A stretch of DNA of 64,000 nt, taken from Gerris lacustris. Lineage: Eukaryota; Arthropoda; Insecta; Hemiptera; Gerridae. Positions 44,523 through 55,114 of the stretch are shown here, in pieces (position 1 is the first letter of the stretch; each line of letters opens with the position of its first letter). Under the pieces are notes generated by a model. The model searched no databases and was not told the DNA's origin. It saw only the letters and a program-made list of their open reading frames with translations. The stretch lies in assembly GCA_951217055.1 (NCBI GenBank), contig OX578276.1, positions 12,135,430 through 12,199,429 of the forward strand. The letters run 5' to 3'. The translations under genes were made by a program, and so were the position numbers.

Positions 44523-45619
44523 AAACAACATGATTTAAATTGTCGTTTTTTCTTACACCTAAAAAAACCACAGTGATATTCATCATATAAAATATTTAAT
44601 AATAATGAAATGCAGCTACGAAAATTCGAAATGTTTGATAAATGGAAAACACTGAACCAGATAATTTTATACTCGTACATGAGAATGGTAGTCTGAGTTG
44701 CCTAATTTGGTTATACCACTTTTAAATAACATCCTTGCCCCCGGCCACCGTAAAGCCTAGATCCGTCTCTACAAGTAAGTAATGTGAACATAAAAGTTTT
44801 AAAATTCGACCTCTTACTCAAAACCATAGTTTTTAAATAATCTTAATTATTATTTAAATTTAAACTTACAACACCAGAATGAGATGAATAGTTACTTCTG
44901 TAAAACCTTTTGGCCTAGCTGCCATCGGCTGCCACTGGAATAAATGGTATTCCATTCTTGTCAACCTCACCCAATTTCCTTGCTAATTCAGCTTCCTCTG
45001 CTGCAGCCTCAGAGCCATTGGCTTAAGTCGCAGTAGATTCGGTGGCTTCTCCAAGCTGTTCTTCACTCTGAATATATCTTCTGCTGGATATCAGCAGAAA
45101 ATTCATCACGCTGAACAACTCTTCTAACTGTGATTGGCCTCCTCCTGTAGTCATTATACCAAGTACAGCTGATGTATTTATAGCCATCTTAGTCCCTTTG
45201 GTGTCTTCCGTATAGACTGATTTAATTAAATGACAAACACTGCACTTATAAAATATTTTTGACACAAGCCCCATCTTCTCCTCATTAATTATGTCCATAT
45301 CTTTGAATGAACAGTCACAAGGACTGTGATGATCATCAAGCTCCTGAATTCGAGAAATAAAGTAAGTCATTTCAACAATTCTTCTGCCAGTAGAATCTTT
45401 TTCACAACTATTTGATTGTACGGGAGATGAATGAAGCTCCATTGAATATTCTTCCTTACTACCATTTTGGAGAGAATCACTGTATGACTTGGCCACGAGC
45501 TGCACAGCTTCATCTGGTGTAGCAAATATCCGTATGGCAATTGTCGGCGTTGTTTGAATTAGACGCTTCTAAAACATTAGCTTCTTCATTTTTAGATCTT
45601 TTATTATTCTAGGCAACCA

Positions 45620-47110
45620 GATTGGAGTGGTCGAATGAAGGGTTTTTTTGGAATGAAAGTCCGATGATGGTTGTGGTTATAAAAATTTTGTTTAATTAAA
45701 AGCTTTCGCTTAGGGAGCCTAAGCTTCATCAGTGATCTACAAAAGAAAGTGAAAATGAAATGAGGACAAAGGCAATTTACAGAGAATTATAATATGTGAA
45801 ACAATTGTGAGCACAGATTTATATATAGTACAAAAGTTATTCTTCCCAAATAGTGTAGAAGATATAAAATTAAATTTAAAAGTTAACATGATGAATTTTT
45901 ATTACAGCAAATTTTAAAAAACTATTTAGTAAATTAAAATTATAATTAAAAATATGTGACTCCATAAAAATGTAATAAACACTAAATATAAATTTAAGAA
46001 TTACAAAACAATGCATATGAACCAATGAGAGGTAACTGGATAAGGTATAAAGAAAGGACTAGTATAAATAGGTAAAAAAGGTGGAAGGGATTTACCGGAG
46101 TTTGTTCCATAATTTAGCAATTACAAGTATTATTAAAGAAAATTAAACATAAAATACTAAATAAGTTTAAGAATTAAAAAAAAAAAAAAAACGCAAATAC
46201 AAATAAAAAATTGATACCATATTATGACACTATAAATTCAACAATAATACAAAGTTAAATAGTGTACATTATTCACAGAGTTAGGAAAAATGTTAAAATT
46301 TAAAATTTTTAAAATACCCATAAATATTACAATCGTCAAACACAAACAGTTACAAAAAATCTTAAGCCACATGCGGTTATTTTGATTTCTTTTGTAAATA
46401 GCAATTCATTTGACTCTATGAATAGCTGTGGCAATATTGTTAATTAAACATATCAAAAATTATTACAATTTAAAAATGTAGACAAACACAAAATACATAA
46501 TAGTAGTAAAAAATTACAAAATCATGAAATACTAGAATTAACTATAAAATATACAAACTTGGACGGTATACACAATTAACAGAGTTGGAAAAAATCTTAA
46601 GCCACATGCGGTTTTTTTTATTTCTTTTATAGAAAGCAATTAATTTGACACTATGAATAGCTGCGGTAATATTGTTAATTAAGAATATTCAGAGATAATT
46701 AAAAAATATTAACAAACACAAAATTCATAATAGCAGTAAAAAATTACAAAAACATAAATATACTAATGAAAATTAAGTTTAAAATATACACATTAGGATG
46801 GTTCACAGAGTTAGAAAAATCTTGACCCTTGAATTGAAGATCTAAATATATTTAACAATACAAATATATGTGGCAATCATGTTAAATAAAAATATTCTAT
46901 TTTTGATACGGAACTCTTGAAGAATAAATTATTCCAGCTCAAGGAACAAACTGAAGAATTTAACAAAATGTTAATGTTTTATAAGTGGGAGAAAGATTCA
47001 AGAGAAGAAGTAGATGTTGCTAAGGGCAGAAATGAAAATGCCTCCCGCACAGTTCTCTCTTCGATGAAACATCCCATAATAACTGCTACTTGATCTGCTC
47101 CCACCTGTGA
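45620..47110 (-). other. AT-rich tandem-repeat region beside hammerhead motif 5
   Basis: From about 46,200 to 46,880 a unit of about 235 bp recurs imperfectly (CTTAAGCCACATGCGGTT at 46,360 and 46,597; CACAGAGTTAG at about 46,275 and 46,805). Motif 5 lies at its 45.7-kb side. This resembles the non-coding repeated part of a Penelope-like or similar retroelement, but no RT or GIY-YIG frame is present. A possible small minus-strand exon (VGADQVAVIMGCFIEE...) lies at about 47,110-46,985 behind an AG, unsupported by homology. Confidence 0.4.
45693..45742 (-). ncRNA. hammerhead-like ribozyme motif 5
   Basis: Minus strand: CTGATGA (45,732-45,726), stem II GCTTAGG/CCTAAGC around CTC, then GAAA G CUU. 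The base after GAAA is G and is followed by C, so the single stem-III pair is G-C where motifs 1-3 have C-G. Stem I is poor. Flanking TTTGGAATG(A/T)AAGTCC matches the insertion at 54.8 kb. Confidence 0.5.
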
Positions 47111-49200
47111 CATACAAATGGAAAATTAGTCCGACTAACTCGAAAATAATTTACTGTAAGTGTAGTGACACTGCATGTGAATCCTATAAAATCATATTAA
47201 ATACATTTTTAGAATAACCTGTATTAAGGTATTTGTTTACGGATGTTTATCAAGAATAAAAAATTGATCTCCTCTCTTCTATCACAGTATGACATTGAAA
47301 AATGTCTTATGTAAAGAAGGTAAAGAGGAGCCATATATAACAAGAAATATTATATACACATTACTTGCAGTATTGGTGGATGTAGTTAATGTTTAACTAA
47401 CTACACTGATTTCAAAATGTAAAAAACAAGACAGTTTTATTATTAATAAACTAGCTGGGTACCCGTGCTTCGCTACGGAGTGTAATTATAATTAGATAAC
47501 ACCAACAACCATAAACGGTACATTATGGCGGGGCATTATGGTTGATAAACAACCATAATGAAACATATAAATTATTTTACTATGCAAGAATATCTAGATT
47601 CTATCTCTCCCACCTATTTCTATACCCCCTCCTCTTTGATAAGCTAATTACAAATATCCTAAATTCGCCCCCCCCCCTAAATTAAAATATGACTAAACTG
47701 TACATAAAAACTATTACTGTACTCTTAAAGAGCTTTTGAATAATGAAGGGTATTCATTACATTGACCCCGTATTCATTACTTGTTGTGTCATATGTCAAG
47801 ATGTGACATTGAAAATTTAATAGTTTTAACATAGTTTTTTCTTAACTTGTTCGTTTTGACTTGTTTATGATAAAATAAAATAAGTTCAGTAGTTGTTTGA
47901 AAGCCAAAAGAATTAGTTTATTCTTATTATAGAGTTAAAAGTTTGTCAGAGTACGACAAACTTGTACCATACCTCTGTGTACCAAATTTAAATTTCGAAA
48001 ATTCATGTAGGGTGTAATTTTCCCGTTGCTTTGAAGGACAAGTGGGCAAATTTTTATCGACATCGAACTAAAACTGTAGATTTGAATAAAGAACATACAC
48101 ACACATACGTTGATTTTTATATATATAGCTATAAATTTCCATTTTACCCCCTCCTAAATAAAATTGTACATAACAACAATTACTTTTCTCTCAAAGTGCT
48201 TTTCAACGATATGCATCATATAAAGGGAATCCATTACTTTGACACTTTTACACCGTACCCCTTTGTACCAAAACTTAAATTTCGAACATTTATGTAGACA
48301 GAGATCTTCCCCTTGCTTTGAAGGTCAAGTGAGCAAATTTTTATCGAGATCGAATTAAAACTGTCGATTTGTATAAAGAACATAAACACACTCACACATA
48401 CGTTGACTTTTATAGATATAGATATACATTTCCATTTTACCCCCCTCCTAAATAAAAATATAACAAAAACGTACTTAACAACAATTAATGTACTCTTAAA
48501 GAGCTTTTCAGCAATATGCATCATGAAGGGTATCCATTACTTTAACATTTGTACCCCGTACCTCTGTGTACCAAAATTTTAATTTCGGAAAATCATGTAG
48601 GCAGTGACCTACACCTTGTTTGGAAGAAAAAGAGTGTAAATATTCATCAAATTGGGATAAAACTGTAGATTTGTATAAAATACATTCTCTTATATAGATA
48701 CTCTTCTTTTTATATACAGATATATCTATATTTTCCATTTTACCCCCCTCCTAAATGAAAATATGACAAAACTATACATAACAACAATTACTATACCCTT
48801 AAAGAGCTTTTCAACGATATGCATCATAAAGGGTATTCATTATTTTGATCCCGTATTCATTACTTGTACCCCGTACCCCTGTGTACAAAAATTTAAATTT
48901 CGAAAATTTATGTAGACCTTGATTTTCCCCTTGCTTTGAAGGTCAAGTGTGCAAATTTTCATCGAGATCGGACTAAAACTGTAGATTTGTATAAAGAACA
49001 AACACACACACACATACGTTGACTTTTATATATATAGATGTAACAAATTGTATTCAAATAAGTTATTTCACATTTATTGTTAATTTTAACACTTCATTTA
49101 TTGGTAATTAAGTAGTAGACAAATGAATTATATTTATAGTTAATAGATATTTTATGGATAGCGAGGATCAGTCAAAAGTAAAAAAACACAATGTTTTAGT

Positions 49201-49244
49201 TTGCCGACGTTTCGGAAAATATATTTCCTTCTTCAAGGCAAGAT
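49201..49244 (-). ncRNA. hammerhead-like ribozyme motif 6 (right arm)
   Basis: Inverted copy of motif 3: TTGAAGA, stem II GGAAA/TTTCC, GAAAC GUC, stem I TTGCC/GGCAA. Confidence 0.55.
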
Positions 49245-49426
49245 TATGAATGAGTTAGTTTATTTTGCATGGTGGGTTTACCTCACAATACCTAAAAAAT
49301 AGAATTTACCAACATAAAAGAAGTTGCATAAACAATCCCATCAATGCTTCTTTAGATTGTTGCTCCCCTTTTAAAAACAGAAGAACCTCTGTTCTCTCTT
49401 ATAGATGCATTTGTACATTGTTTTCC

Positions 49427-49495
49427 AAGCGGTCAAATGTCTAAGTCGGTAGAGTGTTCGCTCGACACCTGGGAAGTCGGGGTTCAAATCCCAGA
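49427..49495 (+). other. tRNA-like pol III box segment (right arm)
   Basis: TGTCTAAGTCGGTAGAG and GGGGTTCAAATCCC at tRNA spacing, as in the left arm. No paired acceptor stem. The orientation points outward, toward the element end. Confidence 0.6.
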
Positions 49496-49903
49496 TATAC
49501 ATTTTTAACGTTTACAGGCCCCAGGTTCAGAGGCGAGGGCGCTATATTCAAATTGAAAATAATAAAAGTATTTGACGTACTAGGTAGGAGGGGGGTAACC
49601 CGGCAAATTCAAAAATAATAAATACGAAAATTCAGAATCCAGCATGGCCGACACGTGACGTAAGAGGGGGGCACAGAGGGGGGGTAACCCGGCAAATTCA
49701 AAAATAATAAATACGAAAAGTAGGAGGGGAGGGGGAAGGCACCAAAAATCAAAACAACAACAAGGTTGAGGTAGGTCAGGGGGTGAGGTAGGTCAAGAAC
49801 TTGACCTAGACAAGGGGTGGGGGGTTGCGGTAGGGTAGTTCACTTGGCGCCAGTCTTGCTGACGTCAGCGTCTGGCTCAAGTGGCCCCAAGTCTACTGAT
49901 GTG

Positions 49904-50332
49904 GCCTTTCCCGAAATCTTTCCTTTCATAGAACTACTGCATTATATTTTTTTCTTCAGACTTTAAAAGTGGTGATGCAGGTAAGAGTTTTTTCCAATGC
50001 ATCAAATTCACATACTACTAGATGAATCTGTGGTTCATTTAATTCTAAATAAGGGTAATACGAGGTCTAACCCTGTAGAGGTCTACAGAAAGCTGGTGAG
50101 TAGGAAGCTGGTGGTGGTTTACGTTCCCCTGTGCACGCCACTGTTGATGGTCACAATGGTGCCGGACTATACAACCCATGTTCTGCCGACCCACTTTGAG
50201 TTTGCTTGAGATTAGGCAAGATGGAGAAATCGTTGTCGTGGTCTAACGAATGACGGAGCATATGGCGGATCCTCGATCGGTGTGACCCTAAATGGAAAGG
50301 TAGAATAGTCCCAGATCCTCGAGAGTAGTTGC
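49904..50332. other. flank of the 12-kb element and 3' non-coding part of Pao element E
   Basis: No gene recognised. The frames at 49,997 and 50,151 have no family match. Sequence from about 50,030 continues the Pao element 3' end, but no 3' LTR copy of 53,812-54,026 is seen. Confidence 0.4.
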
Positions 50333-52036
50333 TCAGGATCCCTTGGGTCTCCATCGTGCCAACTTGTGTTGGCGAAGTAGTTCGCAGTTGAAGTGTAATA
50401 CGGCTAAGCATATGCCAGGACGTTGAGGGTGAGGGTTCCATGTTTCTGAATAAGTTAGGGCATAGGCTACCATACTGGCATCACCAAATACATGTACAGT
50501 TACATCCAACGGCGCATCTGTGCCGATCAACCACCGAGGAACACTAACTTCACTCAGGTGGGGCAAGGTTTCCAACCATATCAAAAAACGGTTGCGTACA
50601 AAGTTACTAACCTCCTGGTCCCAACCCTGCTTATTCTTCCAGATCTCTTGTAGAAGAAGCTTAGGCAAAATAGCCACGGGAGCCGTAAACCCTATGGGGT
50701 CAAATATTTTTTTAGCCTCAGATAAAATTACTCTCTTTGTAATCTTAGTAAAATGAATAGGGGTAGGTAATTGCACACTAAGCACATCCCCTTCCTTGTC
50801 CCAATTCAGACCTAAAACCTTGGTCTCAATGACCTCATCCTCTAATGAGCACCCAGAACACTCCCAGGCTCTTAACTCAAACGTACGCTCTCTTAAAATA
50901 GAGGAGGCTTGGCTCTGAAAGATTTTAACTTCATTCAAAGAATTAAAACTCACCGCACAGTTGTCCACGTAGAAGCAGTGGAGAAGGGCCTGAACAACCC
51001 ACATATCGAAGTCAGGGTCCACACTAGAATGACATCGCTCCAAAACTTCACTTAAGTGCATCTGTAAGCATGCACCCAGCCAAAACGGGCTACAGGTCAA
51101 ACCAAACACGGCTCGGCAGTGACGGTAGACGATCAACTGGTCCCCGTCCTTCCATAGAAATCGGACAAAGTCCCTGTCCTCAGGCTTAATAGCAAACTGG
51201 AGGAAAGCTCGCTTAATATCAGCGATGACTCCATACTTTCGTTGCCTGAAACGCATAATAACAGAAGGAATGAGTTCAACATAATTGATTCCCTGTTCTA
51301 AACAGGAATTCAGAGAAGGTTCTCCTTCACCTCTCGCTGACGCATCAAAGACAGGCCGGACTCTGGTCGACGAACCTTCTTTAATAACAGGCCGATGGGG
51401 TAAGTAGTGGCCTACTTCCTGTGCAGGATCCACTACAGACACTGGCTCAATAACTCCATCGCGTAGCCACTCCGTCAGAACATCAGAGTATTCCAAAAGG
51501 GAACCATCTCTGCGCATGTGGCTCAGGACATTACTTAACCTCTTCAGTGCCAAGGAATAATTAGACGGCAGAGGGGGGTGGTCTGCCCGCCACGGCAAGG
51601 ACACAATAAATCTTCCACTCTGGTCTGTAGAGACTGTGCTCTCAAAATGCCTCTGCGTGGCATCCCGCTTGTCCTGCCGTGTCTGATATTCAGACGGAGC
51701 ATCAATGCCAAGGACCTCGAGACGCCATAAATCTGTCAAACACTCTTGCTGGTTTGAACAGAGCAGAGTTAAAGCGGCGTGGGCAAGACTGGAGGGGACC
51801 TCGGCCTCTATAGGCACTCTTCCCATTAACACCCAGCCTAAACAAGTCCCCACGGCTACTAAGCCCGAACTCAATGTTCGAATTTCTCCTGTGAAAAGTT
51901 TTCCCGCCACATCAGCTCCAATTAAAAGCTCTACTGGCCCACGGGAAGGAAGTGAGTCACTGACTTCTATGCCATACGTTAGCAATTCATTCAACCAGGG
52001 TCCCTGATGAATTTTAGGGATATAACCACAAATCTG
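50333..52036 (-). pseudogene. pol of Pao-type element E, integrase deleted
   Basis: Continues the gag-protease frame after one TAG (52,037-52,039): ICGYIPKIHQGPWLNELL, VELLIGADVAGKL (protease end), then RT with VVDPAQEVGHYLPHRPVIKE, VIADIKRAFLQFAI and the catalytic-site CFYVDNCAVSF (YVDN, a form also found in this clade), and the RNase H start VHVFGDASMVAYAL. It then runs directly into short unrelated sequence and a stop, so most of RNase H and all of integrase and DUF5641 are missing by deletion near 50,450. Confidence 0.88.
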
Positions 52037-52039
52037 GTC

Positions 52040-53749
52040 TTAGTCTAAAACCTCAAAATTGCAGAGGAAAGACCTATCAAGATTGGCCAACAGGACCTTA
52101 TAAACAATGTGAACGGTGTTACCTGACTGGCTCCCACCGAACAACCCATGGTTGATAACTTCTTTCCTCATCGGAGAGTACCCGACCTCTGCGGCCGTCG
52201 ATCGAAGTATGTATGATCTAGACGACCCAGTGTCAAAGATGGCCCTCACTGGACGCCCCTCGCCTGACTTGTCTCGAACCAATACCAGCAATGTCTGTAA
52301 AAATACATCTTGATTAATAGTGGTCAATAAATTATGTTCCACATTCTTCGGCCTCTCAGCTTCAGTTCTCCCTGCACCTGAAGAAAGTGCACGGTTCCGG
52401 CGCGCTACCTCCTGGCTGCCGCTGGAAGATGATCTAGTAGGGGGTTCGGAGCTAGGTGGGGCTCTAACAGGGGTCGTCTTTAATTGAGGACACATAATAA
52501 TGACATGTCGTCGGCCGCACAGCGAGCAAAGCCCTCGATATTTGCACCTAACTCCTTTCCCGTGGTCCATTCGGAGACAATAGGGACAGGCACCTACCTC
52601 CCTAGCTGCTCTAGCTTTTTCCTCATAGGTCATCCTTTGACCTTTAAAACAGTCCATTGGACTATGAGTCAGCCCTCCACAAAATACACATTTATTGGGC
52701 TCAGTGTTGGCGGAAAGCAAACCCGCAACACTCGATATAGGAACTCGGGGGGTAGAGGCGACCACGCTCTCACTAAGGTGAAACCCCTCCATGGCCAAAC
52801 GGACCCTTTCCTCGTTTTCGACTTCTGATCTAATAAAGGACATAAGTTGCTCTAACTTACGCTTACAAGAAGTCTTGACACAACCTGATTCGCTGTCCCT
52901 CTCCACATCTTCAACGGTAGGCCGGACTCCACTCCGCTGCCACGCTCTCAATAGCTCTTCGGGAAGACTGGACTCCACCAGGGGAAACAGCATGGCTGCA
53001 CAGATATCAGTAGAAACGCCAAGGGTTTCTAGTGCCCTCAACTGGCACTGTAATTTGTCGTACAAGTCTGAAACAGCTAAACGCTCAGACCGCATATTAG
53101 TAAATACAAGTGACAGCATGTCTCTGATATAAACTTCGACCAAAAGGTCCTCACGCCCAAACCTAGCCTTCAAAGACTCTATAACCTTAATGAAATTAGA
53201 CCCAGAGGCCGGGAAACTGTCCACAATACCTCTGGCCCTAGATCCCGGGATAGTGGCCGACCTCAAATAGCCTAGTTTATCCCCGGGATCCAAATTAACA
53301 TCCTCATGAATGCGTTTGAAACTTGTCCAAAAGGGGATCCAATCTCTCACCTCACCAGTGAATTTCCTCACTTCTAAGCGAGGAAGTTTAACCGACGATG
53401 AAGCCCCACTATCCTTAGTAGACGCTTGGGGTCCGTCCCTTAAACTGTCGGCTTTGGCGCTTTTATTTATTTTCGCCCTAAGAGCCTCGTATTTATAAAG
53501 AAACAAATCTTGAGCGGCCAACTCTTCGTCTAACTTGGCGGCAGTTACGTCTTCGGCGGCGCTCAAAAGATCGAACACTTGTTCGTCCAATGTCCTCAAG
53601 GACTGAAAACAGTTTTCTAATACACTAAATCGTGCCGTTAAATGTAATAGGTCACTTACCTCATTCGACGATAAAAGTCGTTCAAGTTCCTCGTATATAT
53701 GATCAAAATTATGGCGCAAAGCGTCCCTTTTCAAACACGTTCTGTCCAT
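52040..53749 (-). CDS. gag-protease of Pao-type element E
   Basis: 569 open codons from ATG at 53,749. The N-terminal coiled region (HIYEELERLLSSNEVSDLL) is followed by DUF1759 (LEVRKFTGEVRDWIPFWTSF, KLGYLRSATIPG), zinc-finger blocks CVFCGGLTHSPMDC, CPYCLRMDHGKGVRC and CSLCGRRHVIIMC, and the aspartic protease AIFDTGSSRSYI. It is less AT-rich than its neighbours. A single TAG separates it from pol in the same frame, probably a mutation. The start is 60 bases from the LTR-proximal primer region. Confidence 0.88.
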   Translation of the reverse strand: MDRTCLKRDALRHNFDHIYEELERLLSSNEVSDLLHLTARFSVLENCFQSLRTLDEQVFDLLSAAEDVTAAKLDEELAAQDLFLYKYEALRAKINKSAKADSLRDGPQASTKDSGASSSVKLPRLEVRKFTGEVRDWIPFWTSFKRIHEDVNLDPGDKLGYLRSATIPGSRARGIVDSFPASGSNFIKVIESLKARFGREDLLVEVYIRDMLSLVFTNMRSERLAVSDLYDKLQCQLRALETLGVSTDICAAMLFPLVESSLPEELLRAWQRSGVRPTVEDVERDSESGCVKTSCKRKLEQLMSFIRSEVENEERVRLAMEGFHLSESVVASTPRVPISSVAGLLSANTEPNKCVFCGGLTHSPMDCFKGQRMTYEEKARAAREVGACPYCLRMDHGKGVRCKYRGLCSLCGRRHVIIMCPQLKTTPVRAPPSSEPPTRSSSSGSQEVARRNRALSSGAGRTEAERPKNVEHNLLTTINQDVFLQTLLVLVRDKSGEGRPVRAIFDTGSSRSYILRSTAAEVGYSPMRKEVINHGLFGGSQSGNTVHIVYKVLLANLDRSFLCNFEVLD

Positions 53750-53811
53750 GTTTCACTTTGCACAACACAACACTTTTTGAACACAATGTCCTGTCACGGT
53801 CGCCACTTTTA

Positions 53812-54026
53812 TGTGCGGAAAAGAATAAAACACAGTTAAATAGAACGGATGTAATTGGATATTATATAGCGTAACCAACATAGCTCACAAATAAAGAAAA
53901 CATGGCATAGCCAACATAGCTTGCCCGTGGCTCGTACTCGAGTGCCCGGGTTAGCTTCTAAGCTCAAAACCCAAGTTAAACATGGAAAAGTGGTAAGCAC
54001 TGCGGGTCTAACAAACCCCCGTAACA
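53812..54026 (-). repeat. 5' LTR of Pao element E
   Basis: Minus strand begins TGTTACGGGGG and ends CTTTTCCGCACA. It is followed (53,805-53,788) by GTGGCGACCGTGACAGG, a primer-site region typical of Pao/BEL elements, and then gag. 215 bp. No second copy is in the window. Confidence 0.75.
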
Positions 54027-54037
54027 ATAGTTTAACG

Positions 54038-54325
54038 TGTTGTAAATTCTATTTAGTTTAATCATATTATAGTTATGTAGACCCGCAATACACCAGGATA
54101 GTAGCTCCTATGGATATATCCTGGGTGTAAGAGCGACGCTAATTAACTCTCTTCTGATTTATGTCCACGTTTTTATTGTGTATATTGTTTTATGTTTTGT
54201 GACTATTATTTATGTTTAATTTGTTATGTGCCTATACATTTTGTATTGTTCTTTTTCCAGACATTATAAACTTTTAATAATTAATATAGTTTTCGTGTGG
54301 TTTATTCATATAAAGCCCCACAACA
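54038..54325 (+). mobile_element. solo LTR of the gypsy A family, TSD AACG
   Basis: 288 bp, TGTTGTAAATTC...CCCCACAACA, nearly identical to 2014-2301. AACG occurs on both sides (54,034-54,037 and 54,326-54,329), so a full element inserted here and was reduced to one LTR by recombination. Confidence 0.93.
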
Positions 54326-54329
54326 AACG

Positions 54330-54806
54330 GAACACTAGTATAAGTCTCTTCAGACTTCTAAAAAGGATTTGATCCACTTGCTCTTCTTCTATTACAATAC
54401 CTTCTTGGTTATCACACATTTTATAAATTTTAAATCTAATAATAAGTTGTAAAACGTAATAAAATAAATAAATAAACACTTCTTCCGATTCTTCTTTATC
54501 TTCTATTTCTCAACAGCAACAACCACAGTTCCCGCCTTTTAGTAAAAAAAAAATTTAGTGCCCACGTTTTTCACTTTCACGATTTTTACAAATTTTCTAA
54601 CTAAATTGACTTATAAATTACTGAAATCATACAAGTTCTCACACAGGAAAAGAAAATTAAAAAAAAAAAAAAAAAAAATATCGCCGAAATCAATGTCTTA
54701 CTTAATAGTCTGCTATATTTTATCACTATTTCCAATATTTCTACAATACCAATCTCTTCAGATTCAAGTCAAGTTTTACTTACAGATTATACAAGTCCCT
54801 TGTGAG
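54330..54806. other. non-coding, unannotated
   Basis: AT-rich spacer with an A-run at about 54,660-54,678. No gene recognised. Confidence 0.4.
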
Positions 54807-54851
54807 TAGTTGGTTGTTTCTTTGGAATGTAAGTCCTTATTATATTTGATT

Positions 54852-54896
54852 AAAACAAGCTTTCGCCTAGGGAACCTAGGCTTCTTCAGGTTTTTG
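54852..54896 (-). ncRNA. hammerhead-like ribozyme motif 7
   Basis: Minus: CTGAAGA, stem II GCCTAGG/CCTAGGC around TTC, GAAA G CUU. AAAAC before and GTTTT after the core pair as stem I. Stem III is one possible G-C pair. Confidence 0.65.
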
Positions 54897-55067
54897 AAAT
54901 ACTGTAAATTTAGAGAAACAAATGATCAAAATGAAAACGAACAAAAACATTTGAAAAAAAACATTTTGAAAAAAAACATTAAAACAATCAAAATTAACTT
55001 TGGTAAGACTTTCTTTTCCAAAATTCGTTTTCATTTTGATCATTTGTTTCTCTAAATTTACAGTATT

Positions 55068-55114
55068 TCAAAAACCTGAAGAAGCCTAGGTTCCCTAGGC
55101 GAAAGCTTGTTTTA
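55068..55114 (+). ncRNA. hammerhead-like ribozyme motif 8
   Basis: Plus-strand mirror of motif 7: CTGAAGA at 55,076-55,082, stem II GCCTAGG/CCTAGGC, GAAA at 55,101-55,104, then GCTTG. Stem I AAAAC/GTTTT. Confidence 0.65.

Larger units (their letters stand above)
42435..45505 (-). pseudogene. Mutator-like transposase with YqaJ nuclease domain, spliced, decayed
   Basis: Exon 1 (to 44,870) reads GRRIVEMTYFISRIQELDDH, CSFKDMDIINEEKMGL, TTGGGQSQLEELFSVMN and PFIPVAADGSWAKRSYRS; exon 2 from 43,918 reads ATIIGYRTKKVLFLGVKNKF, EGFKRSDAIYGLMY and IECSNHLLRNFCNKL. These are the Mutator-like transposase domain of insect and cnidarian proteins. The intron (43,919-44,869) has GTAAGT and an AG acceptor. 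C-terminal YqaJ-type nuclease follows: RLSASNFGEICHMRPST, YLEYGRIHERDALEGVEE, CGLFID, then PDGILDED and VEVK (D...ExK). Frameshifts lie in the A-run at 43,015-43,024, near 42,890 and near 42,585; the N-terminus (stop near 45,570) and C-terminus are missing. It is a dead copy. A DNA-cutting transposase with an added nuclease is the inferred role. Confidence 0.82.
37635..49897. mobile_element. 12.26-kb long-inverted-repeat DNA element, 6-bp TSD GATGTG
   Basis: The first base AGTAGACTTGGGGCCACTTG at 37,635 is matched by its exact complement ending at 49,897. GATGTG stands directly outside both ends (37,629-37,634 and 49,898-49,903). The inverted arms run to about 39,701 on the left and back to about 47,569 on the right. 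A 6-bp duplication and AG...CT ends are features given for Polinton/Maverick elements, but no Polinton polymerase, integrase, ATPase or capsid gene was seen. The only sizeable gene inside is a Mutator-like transposase/YqaJ gene, and MULEs normally make 8-11-bp duplications. Whether that gene is the element's own transposase or a passenger is open. Confidence 0.85.
47569..49897 (-). repeat. right inverted arm of the 12-kb element
   Basis: Mirror of the left arm, about 2.33 kb, including tandem ~300-bp units (47,690-49,040), hammerhead motif 6 (minus), tRNA-like segment (plus) and the terminal GC-rich part. The outer ~140 bp match the left arm exactly by eye; the inner parts show small differences and indels. 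Confidence 0.9.

Noticed and set aside
46985..47110. Small exon VGADQVAVIMGCFIEE on the minus strand
   Set aside because: AG acceptor and a stop are present but no homologue or partner exon could be named; mentioned only within the region entry.
38794..48738. Matching frames MENIDISVYKKK and MMHIAEKLFKS in both arms of the 12-kb element
   Set aside because: They lie in the ~300-bp tandem units and are duplicated only because the arms are inverted copies; overlapping shifted versions exist in other units without conserved frames.
49427..49495. Possible tRNA gene
   Set aside because: A and B boxes are good but there is no acceptor-stem pairing and the anticodon loop is irregular; kept only as a tRNA-like segment.
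37635..49897. Assembly artefact producing a false inverted repeat
   Set aside because: The arms differ by indels and substitutions and the whole is bracketed by a 6-bp duplication, which an assembly inversion would not create.
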